The notes: a model not told the origin generated them from the letters alone. A DNA stretch of 21,230 nt from an uncultured Clostridium sp. (GCA_900553405.1 USDF01000031.1:1-21230); one strand, 5' to 3'; counted from the stretch's first letter, positions 7,512 to 15,390 are shown. Translations and numbers: made by a program.

Positions 7512-8120
7512 ATGAAATTAACAAGTGAAGAAGCAAGAAAATTATTAGAAGAGGAAAGAAAAAATACAAAAGATGATAGATGGATAGCTCACTCAATATC
7601 TGTTGGAAATAGTGCTGGAAGAATTGCTAAAGCATTAGAAGAAAAAGGACATAAAGTAGATGTTGATAAAACAATAGCTTTAGGTTATTTGCACGATATA
7701 GGAAAATATAATGGAGAATCACAAGGACATGTTATAAGAGGATATAATTATTTAAAAGATAAAGGGTATGATGAGGAATATTGTAATATATGCCTAACAC
7801 ATTCATATTTAAATAATGATGTTACTTGTACTGCAGGAGGAGGTCCAAAACCAGAAGATAATCCATTTTTGACAGACTTTATAAAAAATCATAAATATAC
7901 AATAGAGGAAAAACTAATAAACTTATGTGACTTAATGTGTCCACAAAAAAACAAAGTATTTACAGTAGACAAAAGATTAATCGATATTATGATTAGAAGA
8001 GGTGCGTATTCAAATACACAATATCATATAAAGGAAACATATAAATTAAAAGAATATTTTGATAGTTTATTAGGATATAATTTATATGATTTATTTCCAG
8101 AAATAAAAGAAAACTTGTAA
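7512..8120 (+). CDS. HD-domain metal-dependent phosphohydrolase
   Basis: This 202-residue cytoplasmic protein carries an HD domain: H27 (AHSISVGN), the HD doublet H61-D62 in YLHDIGKY, H73 (GHVIRGYNYL), H97 in LTHSYL, and D140 in NLCDLM. The H...HD...D pattern points to a divalent-metal phosphohydrolase, often acting on nucleotides. Its ATG lies 4 bases after the stop of the nucleotidase/nucleoside hydrolase fusion, and its ribosome site (TTAGGAG) sits within the last codons of that gene, so translation is probably coupled. The neighbourhood suggests nucleotide salvage or clean-up, but the substrate is inference only. A cysteine-rich loop (VTCTAGGGPKPEDNP, about 104-118) follows H97. A strong terminator at 8145-8184 closes the unit. 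Confidence 0.88.
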   Translation: MKLTSEEARKLLEEERKNTKDDRWIAHSISVGNSAGRIAKALEEKGHKVDVDKTIALGYLHDIGKYNGESQGHVIRGYNYLKDKGYDEEYCNICLTHSYLNNDVTCTAGGGPKPEDNPFLTDFIKNHKYTIEEKLINLCDLMCPQKNKVFTVDKRLIDIMIRRGAYSNTQYHIKETYKLKEYFDSLLGYNLYDLFPEIKENL

Positions 8121-8144
8121 AATTAAAAATTAAAACACTTATAC

Positions 8145-8184
8145 AAATTACCAAATTGTCAGTGACTATTTGGTAATTTTTCTT
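8145..8184 (+). terminator. Rho-independent terminator after the HD-domain gene
   Basis: Perfect 12-base inverted repeat (8145-8156 with 8168-8179) followed by a T-rich run. The same arms are AT-rich enough to work weakly in the other direction. Confidence 0.85.
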
Positions 8185-8220
8185 TTAATTAAATGCCAAT
8201 TATACTATACTTTAAATATA

Positions 8221-8238
8221 AATGATAAATATATCATT
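8221..8238 (+). promoter_or_regulatory. Inverted repeat ahead of the zinc-ribbon gene pair
   Basis: AATGATA and TATCATT form a perfect 7-base inverted repeat around a 4-base centre, 24 bases before the ATG at 8262. A TATACT at about 8201-8206 could be a -10 box upstream of it. It could be an operator or merely AT-rich sequence. Confidence 0.3.
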
Positions 8239-8261
8239 ATAAGAAAAAGGAGGGAAATATT

Positions 8262-8984
8262 ATGGCATTAATAAAATGTCCAGAATGTAATAATCAAATA
8301 AGTGATCAAGCAGATAGTTGTCCAAAATGTGGATATGAACTAAAAAAGAAAACAAAAGAAATAGAGAACAAAGAAGAGAGTAAATCATTTATAAAAAAGG
8401 GTAATTTAAAATATTTAATAATAGTATTAGTAATAGCAGTAGGAGCATTTTTATTTTTCCAACAACCTAATAATAATACAGGAACAGGAACTGGTACAGG
8501 TACAGAACAACCAACTACTCCATCAACAAATACTGGATATTCAGTATATACTGATGCTTATCTTGGAATATCTTTTGAAATACCAAGTAATTATAAAGTA
8601 ACTACAGATAAAGAAGGATACATATATGTAGGTCAAAACATAGATAGCAAAGGAGCGTTAATTCCATATATAATTATTGGTAGATATGATAATTTCAATA
8701 ATGGAGTACAATTTTTAAATAATTTTACAGACTACATGAGAAAGCAATATAGTGACCTTAAAATTATAATTGATTTAATTTCTGGAGTTATTGGAAATAG
8801 AACAGTATATGGACTTGCATATAGTTATAATGTAGAGAATCATTTAATAATAGATAACAGATACGCAGTTGTTATAAATAATAAAGTATATATGGTAGGC
8901 TCTAAAGAAGAAAATACCAATACAACTGAAATTAATAATGTGGTAGAACATATTTTATCTACTCTAACAGAAAGGGGTGCATAA
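8262..8984 (+). CDS. Zinc-ribbon membrane protein with C-terminal extracytoplasmic domain
   Basis: The 240-residue protein begins with a zinc ribbon (C6-x2-C9, C20-x2-C23). A charged linker and one membrane helix (about 49-67) follow. Then comes a Gly/Thr/Asn/Pro-rich spacer with a TG repeat (about 68-92) and a domain of about 145 residues, probably outside the cell. That domain starts YTDAYLGISFEIPSNY and has GLAYSYNV and YAVVINNKVYMVG strands; this layout resembles PsbP/Mog1-like or DUF1795-type folds, an inference. The function is unknown; zinc ribbon plus helix proteins often work as envelope sensors or adaptors. ATG 8262 follows AAGGAGGG, a very strong site. The downstream PrsW gene starts 1 base after the stop and repeats the first 18 bases of this coding sequence exactly. 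Confidence 0.85.
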   Translation: MALIKCPECNNQISDQADSCPKCGYELKKKTKEIENKEESKSFIKKGNLKYLIIVLVIAVGAFLFFQQPNNNTGTGTGTGTEQPTTPSTNTGYSVYTDAYLGISFEIPSNYKVTTDKEGYIYVGQNIDSKGALIPYIIIGRYDNFNNGVQFLNNFTDYMRKQYSDLKIIIDLISGVIGNRTVYGLAYSYNVENHLIIDNRYAVVINNKVYMVGSKEENTNTTEINNVVEHILSTLTERGA

Positions 8985-8985
8985 T

Positions 8986-10182
8986 ATGGCATTAATAAAA
9001 TGTAGTGAATGTGGAGAAAGTATATCATCAAGTGCTAAAACATGCCCACATTGTGGTGTAAAAATTAATTTACAAACATGCCCTGAATGTGGTGCAAAAT
9101 TAAAAGGTGATGAAACTAATTGCCCTGAATGTGGTTATCCAATTAATAAAAAGAATGCAACAAATATAATAACTGAAAATTTAGATAAAATAACAGGTGC
9201 TAAATCAGAAAGCTATGTAAAATTTAAAGATTTATTTAAAAATACTTTCAAAAAACATACAGAAGAAGAATTAGATGAAGTATTTGTTTGTGGTTCAGAT
9301 AAAACAACTCCAAAAGTAGAAGATATAAATCCAAAACAAGCAAGTGCATGGGTATATTTTAAAATATTATTATTTTTCTTAATTGCATATATTCCAACGC
9401 GTATAGGATTTATAACTTATGGAAATACAAACTTTTTACCTATTATGGTTATGTTAGCAGCATTTGCAGTACCAGTAACAATACTTATATTTTTCTTTGA
9501 AATTAACTTGTTTAGAAATATACCATTTTATAAAGTAATAAAATATTTCGTATTGGGTGGTTCATTATCACTAATTTTAGCAATTTTATATTTCTCATTA
9601 CCTTATTTTGAGTCAAGTGCAACAACTCAAACTTTCACGGGAGCATTGATGATTGGCTTAATTGAAGAAGCTGCTAAAGCAGTCATAGTTGCCATTTTCT
9701 TATTTAAAAGTAAGAAGAGCAAATATATACTAAATGGTTTATTAGTAGGTGCAGCAGTTGGAGCAGGATTTGCAGCTTTTGAAACAGCAGGATACATTTT
9801 AAGATATGGAATGAGTGGTGGTGTACAAACGATGCTAGAAATTATTAAACTACGTGGATTTTTAGCACCAGGTGGACACGTTGCTTGGGCAGCAATTGAA
9901 GGAGCAGCATTAATGTATGTTAAAGGTTTTGAAAAATTAGATAAAAAACATATAAATGATAAAAGATTTTTATTAATTTGTTTAATACCAGTAGTACTAC
10001 ATGGAATTTGGGATATGCCTATTGAACTTCCATATTATTTAGTACAAATTGCAATGACTATTATTGCTTGGATTGTAATAATATATTTCATAAATTTAGG
10101 ATTAAAACAAATTGATGAAGCTAAAAAGTTAGAATTGGCTAAAAAAGTAGAGGCAAATAAAAAAATAGAAGAGAGTAAATAA
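8986..10182 (+). CDS. PrsW-family intramembrane protease with two N-terminal zinc ribbons
   Basis: This 398-residue protein has two zinc ribbons (C6/C9/C20/C23 and C32/C35/C46/C49), a linker to about 120, and then a PrsW-type (M82) membrane domain with about eight helices. Catalytic marks are EE at 227-228 in LIEEAAKA, the FET at 265-267, H298 in GGHVAWAAIEG, and H339/D343 in LHGIWDMP. Bacillus PrsW cleaves the anti-sigma factor RsiW inside the membrane, so this enzyme probably cuts a membrane-bound regulator; no anti-sigma factor gene is nearby. A GTG at 8977 in frame would overlap the upstream gene. I chose ATG 8986, one base after the upstream stop and 6 bases behind AAAGGGG, because it restores the same MALIKC start as its neighbour. 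It is likely translationally coupled to that neighbour. Confidence 0.92.
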   Translation: MALIKCSECGESISSSAKTCPHCGVKINLQTCPECGAKLKGDETNCPECGYPINKKNATNIITENLDKITGAKSESYVKFKDLFKNTFKKHTEEELDEVFVCGSDKTTPKVEDINPKQASAWVYFKILLFFLIAYIPTRIGFITYGNTNFLPIMVMLAAFAVPVTILIFFFEINLFRNIPFYKVIKYFVLGGSLSLILAILYFSLPYFESSATTQTFTGALMIGLIEEAAKAVIVAIFLFKSKKSKYILNGLLVGAAVGAGFAAFETAGYILRYGMSGGVQTMLEIIKLRGFLAPGGHVAWAAIEGAALMYVKGFEKLDKKHINDKRFLLICLIPVVLHGIWDMPIELPYYLVQIAMTIIAWIVIIYFINLGLKQIDEAKKLELAKKVEANKKIEESK

Positions 10183-10194
10183 TTGAATAAAAAT

Positions 10195-10238
10195 AAAACA
10201 AGTAGGTTGCATTTTATATTTGCAATCTACTTGTTTTT
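10195..10238. terminator. Bidirectional terminator between convergent genes
   Basis: A 17-pair stem (10195-10211 with 10221-10237, one G-U) is flanked by T-runs on both strands. It can end both the PrsW operon (plus) and the small gene at 10265-10546 (minus). Confidence 0.85.
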
Positions 10239-10264
10239 AATTGTTTATTGACCTTGTTCCATCT

Positions 10265-10546
10265 TTAGAAAACATCCATACAACAGGAAAGATTAGGAGA
10301 TTGCATGTAAATATCGATTGCTTCTCTATCAGAGTAATTTTTATTGTTAATCAAATTTACCATCTCATTTTCAGAAACGACACTTGAACAATAACTACCA
10401 TCATCTGAAAAGCCAATAAAATACTTGCCAGTCTTACTTTTTACCAAAGAATAATGCTCTTCAAATTTATGATTATTATGATTGATAGTAAAACTCCTTA
10501 TTTCTAAAATTCCTATAGGTCTTTGACGTAATTTTTCTGCTGTCAT
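10265..10546 (-). CDS. Small hypothetical protein, 93 aa
   Basis: I do not recognise this protein. The open frame extends up to 10636 (123 aa with a hydrophobic N-terminus), but the real start is probably ATG 10544-10546, beginning MTAEKLRQRPIG. It has a near-perfect TAAGGAGG at 10552-10559, and the promoter at 10620-10648 would put the RNA start inside the longer frame. The protein is soluble, with a basic N-terminus, a likely beta-hairpin (HYSLVKSKTGKYFIGFSDDG), and a C-terminal CC pair in LSCCMDVF. It is alone on its transcript, between the PrsW pair and purB. Confidence 0.65.
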   Translation of the reverse strand: MTAEKLRQRPIGILEIRSFTINHNNHKFEEHYSLVKSKTGKYFIGFSDDGSYCSSVVSENEMVNLINNKNYSDREAIDIYMQSPNLSCCMDVF

Positions 10547-10619
10547 TTTTTTCCTCCTTACAATCGTTATTCGAGAAATTTTTAATGCTATAGTTAGCAT
10601 AGTTACTAATAATGAAAGC

Positions 10620-10648
10620 ATTATATCATAATACATAATATATGTAAA
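10620..10648 (-). promoter_or_regulatory. Promoter of the 93-aa gene
   Basis: Minus-strand TTTACA (10643-10648), 17 bases, TATAAT (10620-10625). The predicted start near 10612 gives a leader of about 65 bases. Confidence 0.75.
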
Positions 10649-10680
10649 CTTTCAACCTGTTATATAATTTTGTATACATA

Positions 10681-10722
10681 GGAGAAGAGCTGTATCCTTA
10701 ATGGAAACAGCTCTCCTTTTTT
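10681..10722 (+). terminator. Terminator-like hairpin pointing away from any plus-strand gene
   Basis: AGAGCTGT (10686-10693) pairs with ACAGCTCT (10707-10714), with an inner TCC/GGA, and six T residues follow at 10717-10722 on the plus strand. No plus-strand gene lies upstream. On the minus strand, behind purB, the hairpin has a preceding A-run but no T-run after it. Confidence 0.55.
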
Positions 10723-10741
10723 CAAGTTAAACAACAATTTT

Positions 10742-12148
10742 TTACAGTTCATCTTCGACAATTTTGCTTGCGAGACCGATGTAGCCAGAAGGAGTAAGAG
10801 CAAGAAGTGTTGCCTTATCTTCGGGAGAAAGCACATCCAGAGATTTAATGAATTCCTGGATAGATTCCTTAGAAATATTCTTTCCTCTTGTCAATTCCTT
10901 TAACTGATTGTAAGCGTCAGGAATACCATACTTACGAAGTACAGTTTGAATAGGCTCTGCCAAAACTTCCCACTTGCTGTCCAAATCAGAAGAAATCTTA
11001 TCCATATTGACTGCAACCTTTTTCAAACCACCGATTGTTTGTTCAATAGCCTGAATGGAATAACCAAGTGCAAGTCCGATGTTCCTCTGTAAAGAAGAAT
11101 CGGAAAGATCTCTCTGCATACGAGAGCGAGGAAGCTCATCAGAAAGTACGGAACAAATACCGTTGCAAATTTTGATATTGGCTTCGCTATTCTCAAAGCG
11201 AATAGGATTGACTTTATGTGGCATAGTACTGCTACCAACCTCAGTTTTTACAGCAATCTGTTTAAAATAGTCCATACTGATATACAACCACATGTCCAAA
11301 TCAAAGTCCCTAAGGACATTGTTGAAGTGTCGAATGCCATCAAGAATATGGCAGACATAGTCATGACTTTCAATTTGGGTTGTTACGGGATTAAACTCTA
11401 ATCCCAGATATTTCTCAATGAAACGTTTAGCCAACACAGGCCAGTTTTCATTAGGAAAAGCAACAGAGATTGCTGCGTAATTACCGGTAGCACCGTTGAA
11501 CTTTGCACAAGCTTTGATGGATTTGATATTTTCCAAAGATTTTCTCAAACGATACACGTAGACAGTCATTTCTTTACCAATAGTAGTAGGGGTTGCAGGT
11601 TGTCCGTGTGTGTGTGCAAGCATAGCAGTATTAGCATGATCGATTGCAATTTCAGAAATCTTGTTAATTAACTGCTCAGCTGTAGGAATCCATACTTCCG
11701 AAAGAGCTGTAGAAATCATGTTTGCATAAGAAGGATTTGTAATGTCTTCAGAAGTGCAACCAATATGCACAAAGCTGACCAGATTATCTAATCCTATTTC
11801 TTTGAGTTTTTCAGCTACAAAGAGCTCAACAGATTTCACATCGTGGTTAGTAACCGATTCGATTTCTTTAACTCTTACATAAGAAGTATCAGAAAAATCG
11901 GTATAAATTGCCATGATTTCAGGAAGTCTGTTAATGTCAAAGGCATCTAAAATTTCTGAACCATTGACATTCTCAAGCAAGAACTTGAGCCAGTACACTT
12001 CTACCTTAACTCTGTTTTTTACCAGAGCATATTCGGAGAAGTAAGGAGCTAATTTCTCGCCAATCTGTGAGTACCGTCCGTCTAAAGGACATAATGCGAA
12101 GTGCTTTGCAGAAATGTTTTCTGCTAAAATTGTGTTGTCTCTTGTCAT
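10742..12148 (-). CDS. purB: Adenylosuccinate lyase, E. coli-like long form
   Basis: This 468-residue enzyme catalyses two purine steps: SAICAR to AICAR plus fumarate, and adenylosuccinate to AMP plus fumarate. It belongs to the fumarase/aspartase superfamily and is a cytoplasmic homotetramer. PLDGRY is at 21-26, TSEDI at 132-136, AHTHGQPATPTT at 178-189 (general acid His), and the mobile signature loop SSTMPHKVNP at 306-315 (catalytic Ser). The N-terminal PLDGRY, the FENSEAN after the signature, and the length match the E. coli-type PurB rather than the shorter Bacillus type (about 430). ATG 12148 follows AGAGGAG. Its codons use visibly more G and C than neighbouring genes, which suggests transfer. 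No other purine biosynthesis gene is adjacent. Promoter at 12240-12268. Confidence 0.95.
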   Translation of the reverse strand: MTRDNTILAENISAKHFALCPLDGRYSQIGEKLAPYFSEYALVKNRVKVEVYWLKFLLENVNGSEILDAFDINRLPEIMAIYTDFSDTSYVRVKEIESVTNHDVKSVELFVAEKLKEIGLDNLVSFVHIGCTSEDITNPSYANMISTALSEVWIPTAEQLINKISEIAIDHANTAMLAHTHGQPATPTTIGKEMTVYVYRLRKSLENIKSIKACAKFNGATGNYAAISVAFPNENWPVLAKRFIEKYLGLEFNPVTTQIESHDYVCHILDGIRHFNNVLRDFDLDMWLYISMDYFKQIAVKTEVGSSTMPHKVNPIRFENSEANIKICNGICSVLSDELPRSRMQRDLSDSSLQRNIGLALGYSIQAIEQTIGGLKKVAVNMDKISSDLDSKWEVLAEPIQTVLRKYGIPDAYNQLKELTRGKNISKESIQEFIKSLDVLSPEDKATLLALTPSGYIGLASKIVEDEL

Positions 12149-12239
12149 AAGGTATTCTCCTCTCTAAAAGTTATTTAACTATTGCCTTCCTAGTAGTGTT
12201 GCATAATTTTAGAAACTTAATAGTTATTGAGACACCGAC

Positions 12240-12268
12240 ATTATACTATAATTTACATAAAAAGTAAA
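12240..12268 (-). promoter_or_regulatory. Promoter of purB
   Basis: Minus-strand TTTACT (12263-12268), 17 bases, TATAAT (12240-12245). The leader is about 85 bases. I see no PurR-type box or purine riboswitch in it. Confidence 0.65.
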
Positions 12269-12323
12269 TACGAAATAAATAATTTTTAAGTTACTCTTGT
12301 TGTAAAAATAAATTTTTATTATA

Positions 12324-12352
12324 TTGAAAAAAATATTAATTAATGATATGAT
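12324..12352 (+). promoter_or_regulatory. Promoter of the unknown 12.4-15.9 kb locus
   Basis: TTGAAA (12324-12329), 17 bases, TATGAT (12347-12352). The -10 overlaps a direct repeat (GATATGATA twice, 12345-12363), which could be a regulator site. Confidence 0.65.
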
Positions 12353-12388
12353 ACGATATGATAAAATTATTAATATTCAAAGGAGAAA

Positions 12389-12703
12389 ATGGTGAAACAA
12401 GAGAAATCTTTAGTTGAAGTAAGAAACGACAGAAAAGGAATAAGAAAAATAGTAAATAATGTAGTTGAACTTATAAAATCTAAAGTAAATAAGAACTATA
12501 TTTTATCGGAAAGCTCTCCAGAATTTTTAAGACGAAATAAAGAGTTGATATTGAAAACTATAAAAAGAGATTATAGATATTTAGATCAAGTGCCCGATGA
12601 TATATTATTAGAGGAATTGCTACAGCAGTCGCTTCCAACTAATGGAATTATTGATACTGCTTTCAAAAGTGGATATGTGCTTACAGCCAATCCATATCGG
12701 TAA
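12389..12703 (+). CDS. N-terminal part of a large unknown protein, cut off by a frameshift
   Basis: This 104-residue frame looks like the real start of the large protein encoded just downstream. It is basic and helical. YILSESSPEFLRRNKELILKTIKRD (about 37-61) and a similar but weaker YVLTANP (about 96-102) suggest a repeated helical unit of the SPxFLxxN kind. It ends at TAA 12701-12703, while the +1 frame continues with coding-like sequence for 800 residues. The last 20 codons overlap the start of the next frame, and only this frame gives a sensible protein up to about 12697. ATG 12389 follows AAAGGAG with short spacing; GTG 12392 would be better spaced. If the reading frame were intact, the product would be about 915 residues. 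Confidence 0.6.
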   Translation: MVKQEKSLVEVRNDRKGIRKIVNNVVELIKSKVNKNYILSESSPEFLRRNKELILKTIKRDYRYLDQVPDDILLEELLQQSLPTNGIIDTAFKSGYVLTANPYR

Positions 12704-15137
12704 ACATAGTTCAGCAATATTGCTAGGTGAAAATGCTAAAACAGCAATATTACAATATATTGAAATGCAAAAAGGAAATTCTAAAAATGATAATTTGTTT
12801 GAAAGAAAAAAATCAGATTATCAGTGGAGATTATCATGCATATTAGAATATTTGGATAAAAGTTTATTGCTAGACAATAACTTTAAAGAGCAATTATTAG
12901 ATTTAGCTATTGAAAAAGGTTATAGGATAAAAGAAAGTTCACAAACGTACTTAAAGCAAAACAGCGAACTTGCAGAAAACTATTATAAAGAATTATTAGA
13001 AAATAATGCTGTAGATGAATTATTAAATGCTAATATATTAAATCCAGAGTTAGTGAAAAACAAGAACTTTTTACAAAATTATATTAATATACTATCTCAA
13101 AGAGGTATTGATAATGAAACTATTGTTAGTACTTTAACACATAATGAAGAATGTATTAGTGTTTTTAAAACTGATATAGAATTATTTCAATCATTATTTG
13201 AGCAGATAGCACCATCAAATTTAGAAGATTTTTTTGATAAATTTTTTAATGATGAAGAAATAAAAGAATTTTTTACAAAACAAGATAAATTTAGAGGAAA
13301 ACTTTTACAGCTTAGTAGATTATATACTAAGGATAGTACTATTTTACAATCATTGAATGGGAAATTGCTTGGGGAGCAATATCAAGACATACCAAACTAT
13401 AAAATGCAATTGATTGCTAAAAATCCAAAATTTCAAAGTAAAATATTAGGGCTTAATGATTATGAATATAGATTATATAGTAAAATGACGCAATTAGTAT
13501 CACAAAAAACAGATAGATGGAATAGATTTGAACAGAATATAGTTGAAAATTTATCAGATGGATATTATGGAGAACTAATTACTGACTTATATGAACAAGC
13601 CAAAAAAGGAAATAAAATGACTATTAAAGATATTGAAACATTAACATTTTTACTTTCAAGAGATTGTTTATCAAAATCGGTTTTAATGGATATGTTTAAA
13701 AGTCAAGGTATGGATGAAAGAGCTATAAAACAAAAAGAAATTGCATATTCCAATAATGTATTTAATATTACTAATAAAAATGAATTGGAATACTTTGAAG
13801 AAATAAAAGAGTTGATATGTGATACTATATTAACTAATCCTAGTTTAGATGATGAACAATTAACAACTTCATTAAGTAAATATTTAGGCAAGTTCAAACA
13901 AATGTCAGAGTTAGATAGAATGAAGTTAGCTTTATTGGAAAAATACTATAATATGGATTTAAGAGAAGCTACTAATGTTGTAAATAAATTTTCATCCGAT
14001 ATAGACAATATATCTGTTAATAATGAATATCAAGCTAGTATAGTAGAACAAATTAGAGCTATAAAAAATATTTTGGAAACCAATGATATTAATACTTTAA
14101 GTCAAGTTGCTGGATTAGATATATTAGTAGAAACCGATTTATCATCAAGCACATATCTGATTGAACAAACAAAAGAAATTTTCGAACAAGCATACAAAGA
14201 AAGGTTATATATGCCTAAAGAAGATAATAAAATAGGAACTGCTACTTTTAATGGAAAAAATATTGAGATATTTGATGCTAATACAGATTTTTCATTGATT
14301 GTTAAAAGAGTAGGAATTAATGATAGGAATTCTAAAGAAATTTGGAATGCTATGACAAAAGATGGAGAATATGGACGAAAAGATTTAAGATATTATACTT
14401 GTTGTTCATACATGACTGATGAAAATATTTTGAATCTAGATAATGATAGCGAAGTTATACTTGGATTTGCACAGGGAACTAAAGATTACTCTTTTGATGC
14501 CATTTATCCCCACGATGCCCACACTCCTTTTTATGGAGGAGATAGTATTTATAGTGATTTAGGTAGTTCTTATATGTTACCTTCTACATTGGAAACTAAT
14601 ACTGATAATAATTATAATGAAGTTGTAATAAATACATTAGGAATTGATGAACAAGGAAAAATGACAAAATTACAACCAGATTATATTGTTTATATAAAAA
14701 GAAATAAAGATAACTTAGAAAGTGCCCCTGTATGGGAAAAATCACAAAAAGTTGCAAGTGAATTTGGAATTCCAATTGTAATGGTAGATAAAGAAAAAGT
14801 TAAAGAAAGTGAAAAAAACAAAATAGCTAGTATGGCAGATACATTAAAAGAGATGCCAAGTAGTAATGAAGCTTTAAAGTTTGTGAAAAAAGTTGAGCAT
14901 TATACAAGTAGATATGGTGCAGAGGATATATTAGAGTATGCTCCTAAGGATAGGATAAATTTTTTAACAGAATATATAAAACAAAGACAATTAGATGAAA
15001 AAGAAAATATTTCAATTCCTAAAATAGATACAGCCACTATTACTAGAGAGTCATCTACTAATAATATGCAAAACATTTTAATAAGACAAACTAAATTAAA
15101 AGAAAAAAATATTATTACAGAAAAAGAGGAAAAATGA
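12642..15137 (+). CDS. Large unknown protein (main part), helical body plus globular C-terminal domain
   Basis: I do not recognise a named family. The frame has 831 codons; about the first 17 (MELLILLSKV...) are the out-of-frame shadow of the preceding ORF, so genuine sequence starts near 12698 with IGKHSSAILLGEN. Residues 20-525 are helical, acidic/lysine-rich and free of signal peptide or membrane segments. Residues about 530-720 form a distinct globular domain: ATFNGKNIEIFDA, FSLIVKRVG, a YYTCCSY strand with two cysteines (587-588), GFAQGTKDYSFDA, HDAHTPFYGGDSIYSDLGSSY, NYNEVV, QPDYIVYI, and EFGIPIVMVDKEK. The last three look like a Rossmann-like or nucleotide-handling core with conserved Asn/Glu, as in some enzymatic toxins and effectors, but this is a guess. 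The C-terminus is a charged tail. The stop overlaps the next small ORF (ATGA). Confidence 0.7.
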   Translation: MELLILLSKVDMCLQPIHIGKHSSAILLGENAKTAILQYIEMQKGNSKNDNLFERKKSDYQWRLSCILEYLDKSLLLDNNFKEQLLDLAIEKGYRIKESSQTYLKQNSELAENYYKELLENNAVDELLNANILNPELVKNKNFLQNYINILSQRGIDNETIVSTLTHNEECISVFKTDIELFQSLFEQIAPSNLEDFFDKFFNDEEIKEFFTKQDKFRGKLLQLSRLYTKDSTILQSLNGKLLGEQYQDIPNYKMQLIAKNPKFQSKILGLNDYEYRLYSKMTQLVSQKTDRWNRFEQNIVENLSDGYYGELITDLYEQAKKGNKMTIKDIETLTFLLSRDCLSKSVLMDMFKSQGMDERAIKQKEIAYSNNVFNITNKNELEYFEEIKELICDTILTNPSLDDEQLTTSLSKYLGKFKQMSELDRMKLALLEKYYNMDLREATNVVNKFSSDIDNISVNNEYQASIVEQIRAIKNILETNDINTLSQVAGLDILVETDLSSSTYLIEQTKEIFEQAYKERLYMPKEDNKIGTATFNGKNIEIFDANTDFSLIVKRVGINDRNSKEIWNAMTKDGEYGRKDLRYYTCCSYMTDENILNLDNDSEVILGFAQGTKDYSFDAIYPHDAHTPFYGGDSIYSDLGSSYMLPSTLETNTDNNYNEVVINTLGIDEQGKMTKLQPDYIVYIKRNKDNLESAPVWEKSQKVASEFGIPIVMVDKEKVKESEKNKIASMADTLKEMPSSNEALKFVKKVEHYTSRYGAEDILEYAPKDRINFLTEYIKQRQLDEKENISIPKIDTATITRESSTNNMQNILIRQTKLKEKNIITEKEEK

Positions 15138-15262
15138 AGAAAATAAAAAATAATAAGATTATTGATTTAAAAAACAAAAATGAATATGAAAAATCTATTA
15201 AGCTTGGTGAAATATCAAAAAAAATTAATGCAGTTTTTAAAAAGGCTGTAAAAAATTATTAA
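15134..15262 (+). CDS. Small lysine-rich ORF, 42 aa, overlapping the large gene (ATGA)
   Basis: ATG 15134 overlaps the TGA of the large gene, and AGAGGA precedes it, which is typical of translational coupling. The product is very basic (MKKIKNNKIIDL..., ending KKAVKNY). A coding-like stretch continues in the +1 frame to a stop at 15348-15350 (KKFDNFFKRVSNIIVATS...). The gene may therefore once have been about 71 residues long and have slipped in the six-A run at 15250-15255. I have no function for it. Confidence 0.4.
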   Translation: MKKIKNNKIIDLKNKNEYEKSIKLGEISKKINAVFKKAVKNY

Positions 15263-15267
15263 AAAAT

Positions 15268-15296
15268 TTGACAATTTCTTCAAGAGAGTATCTAAT
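15268..15296 (+). promoter_or_regulatory. Possible promoter of the 178-aa gene
   Basis: TTGACA (15268-15273), 17 bases, TCTAAT (15291-15296). It could start transcription about 85 bases before the ATG at 15391, although it overlaps the possible continuation of the 42-aa ORF. Confidence 0.4.
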
Positions 15297-15390
15297 ATTA
15301 TTGTAGCAACAAGTGTTACAAATTCAAAAAATATATTTAACAAGAACTAATAACTTTATTAAACGTAATTGAAAGGTAGGATTTAATATA

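Noticed and set aside
11079..11401. Plus-strand ORFs inside purB
   Set aside because: purB is a clear full-length enzyme on the other strand; these are shadows.
12345..12363. Possible CRISPR or iteron repeats (GATATGATA twice)
   Set aside because: There are only two short copies, overlapping a -10 box. No array or replication genes are present.
12690..12710. Programmed ribosomal frameshift between the two parts of the large unknown protein
   Set aside because: No slippery heptamer, internal Shine-Dalgarno at the right spacing, or downstream pseudoknot is visible, so mutation or sequencing error is preferred.
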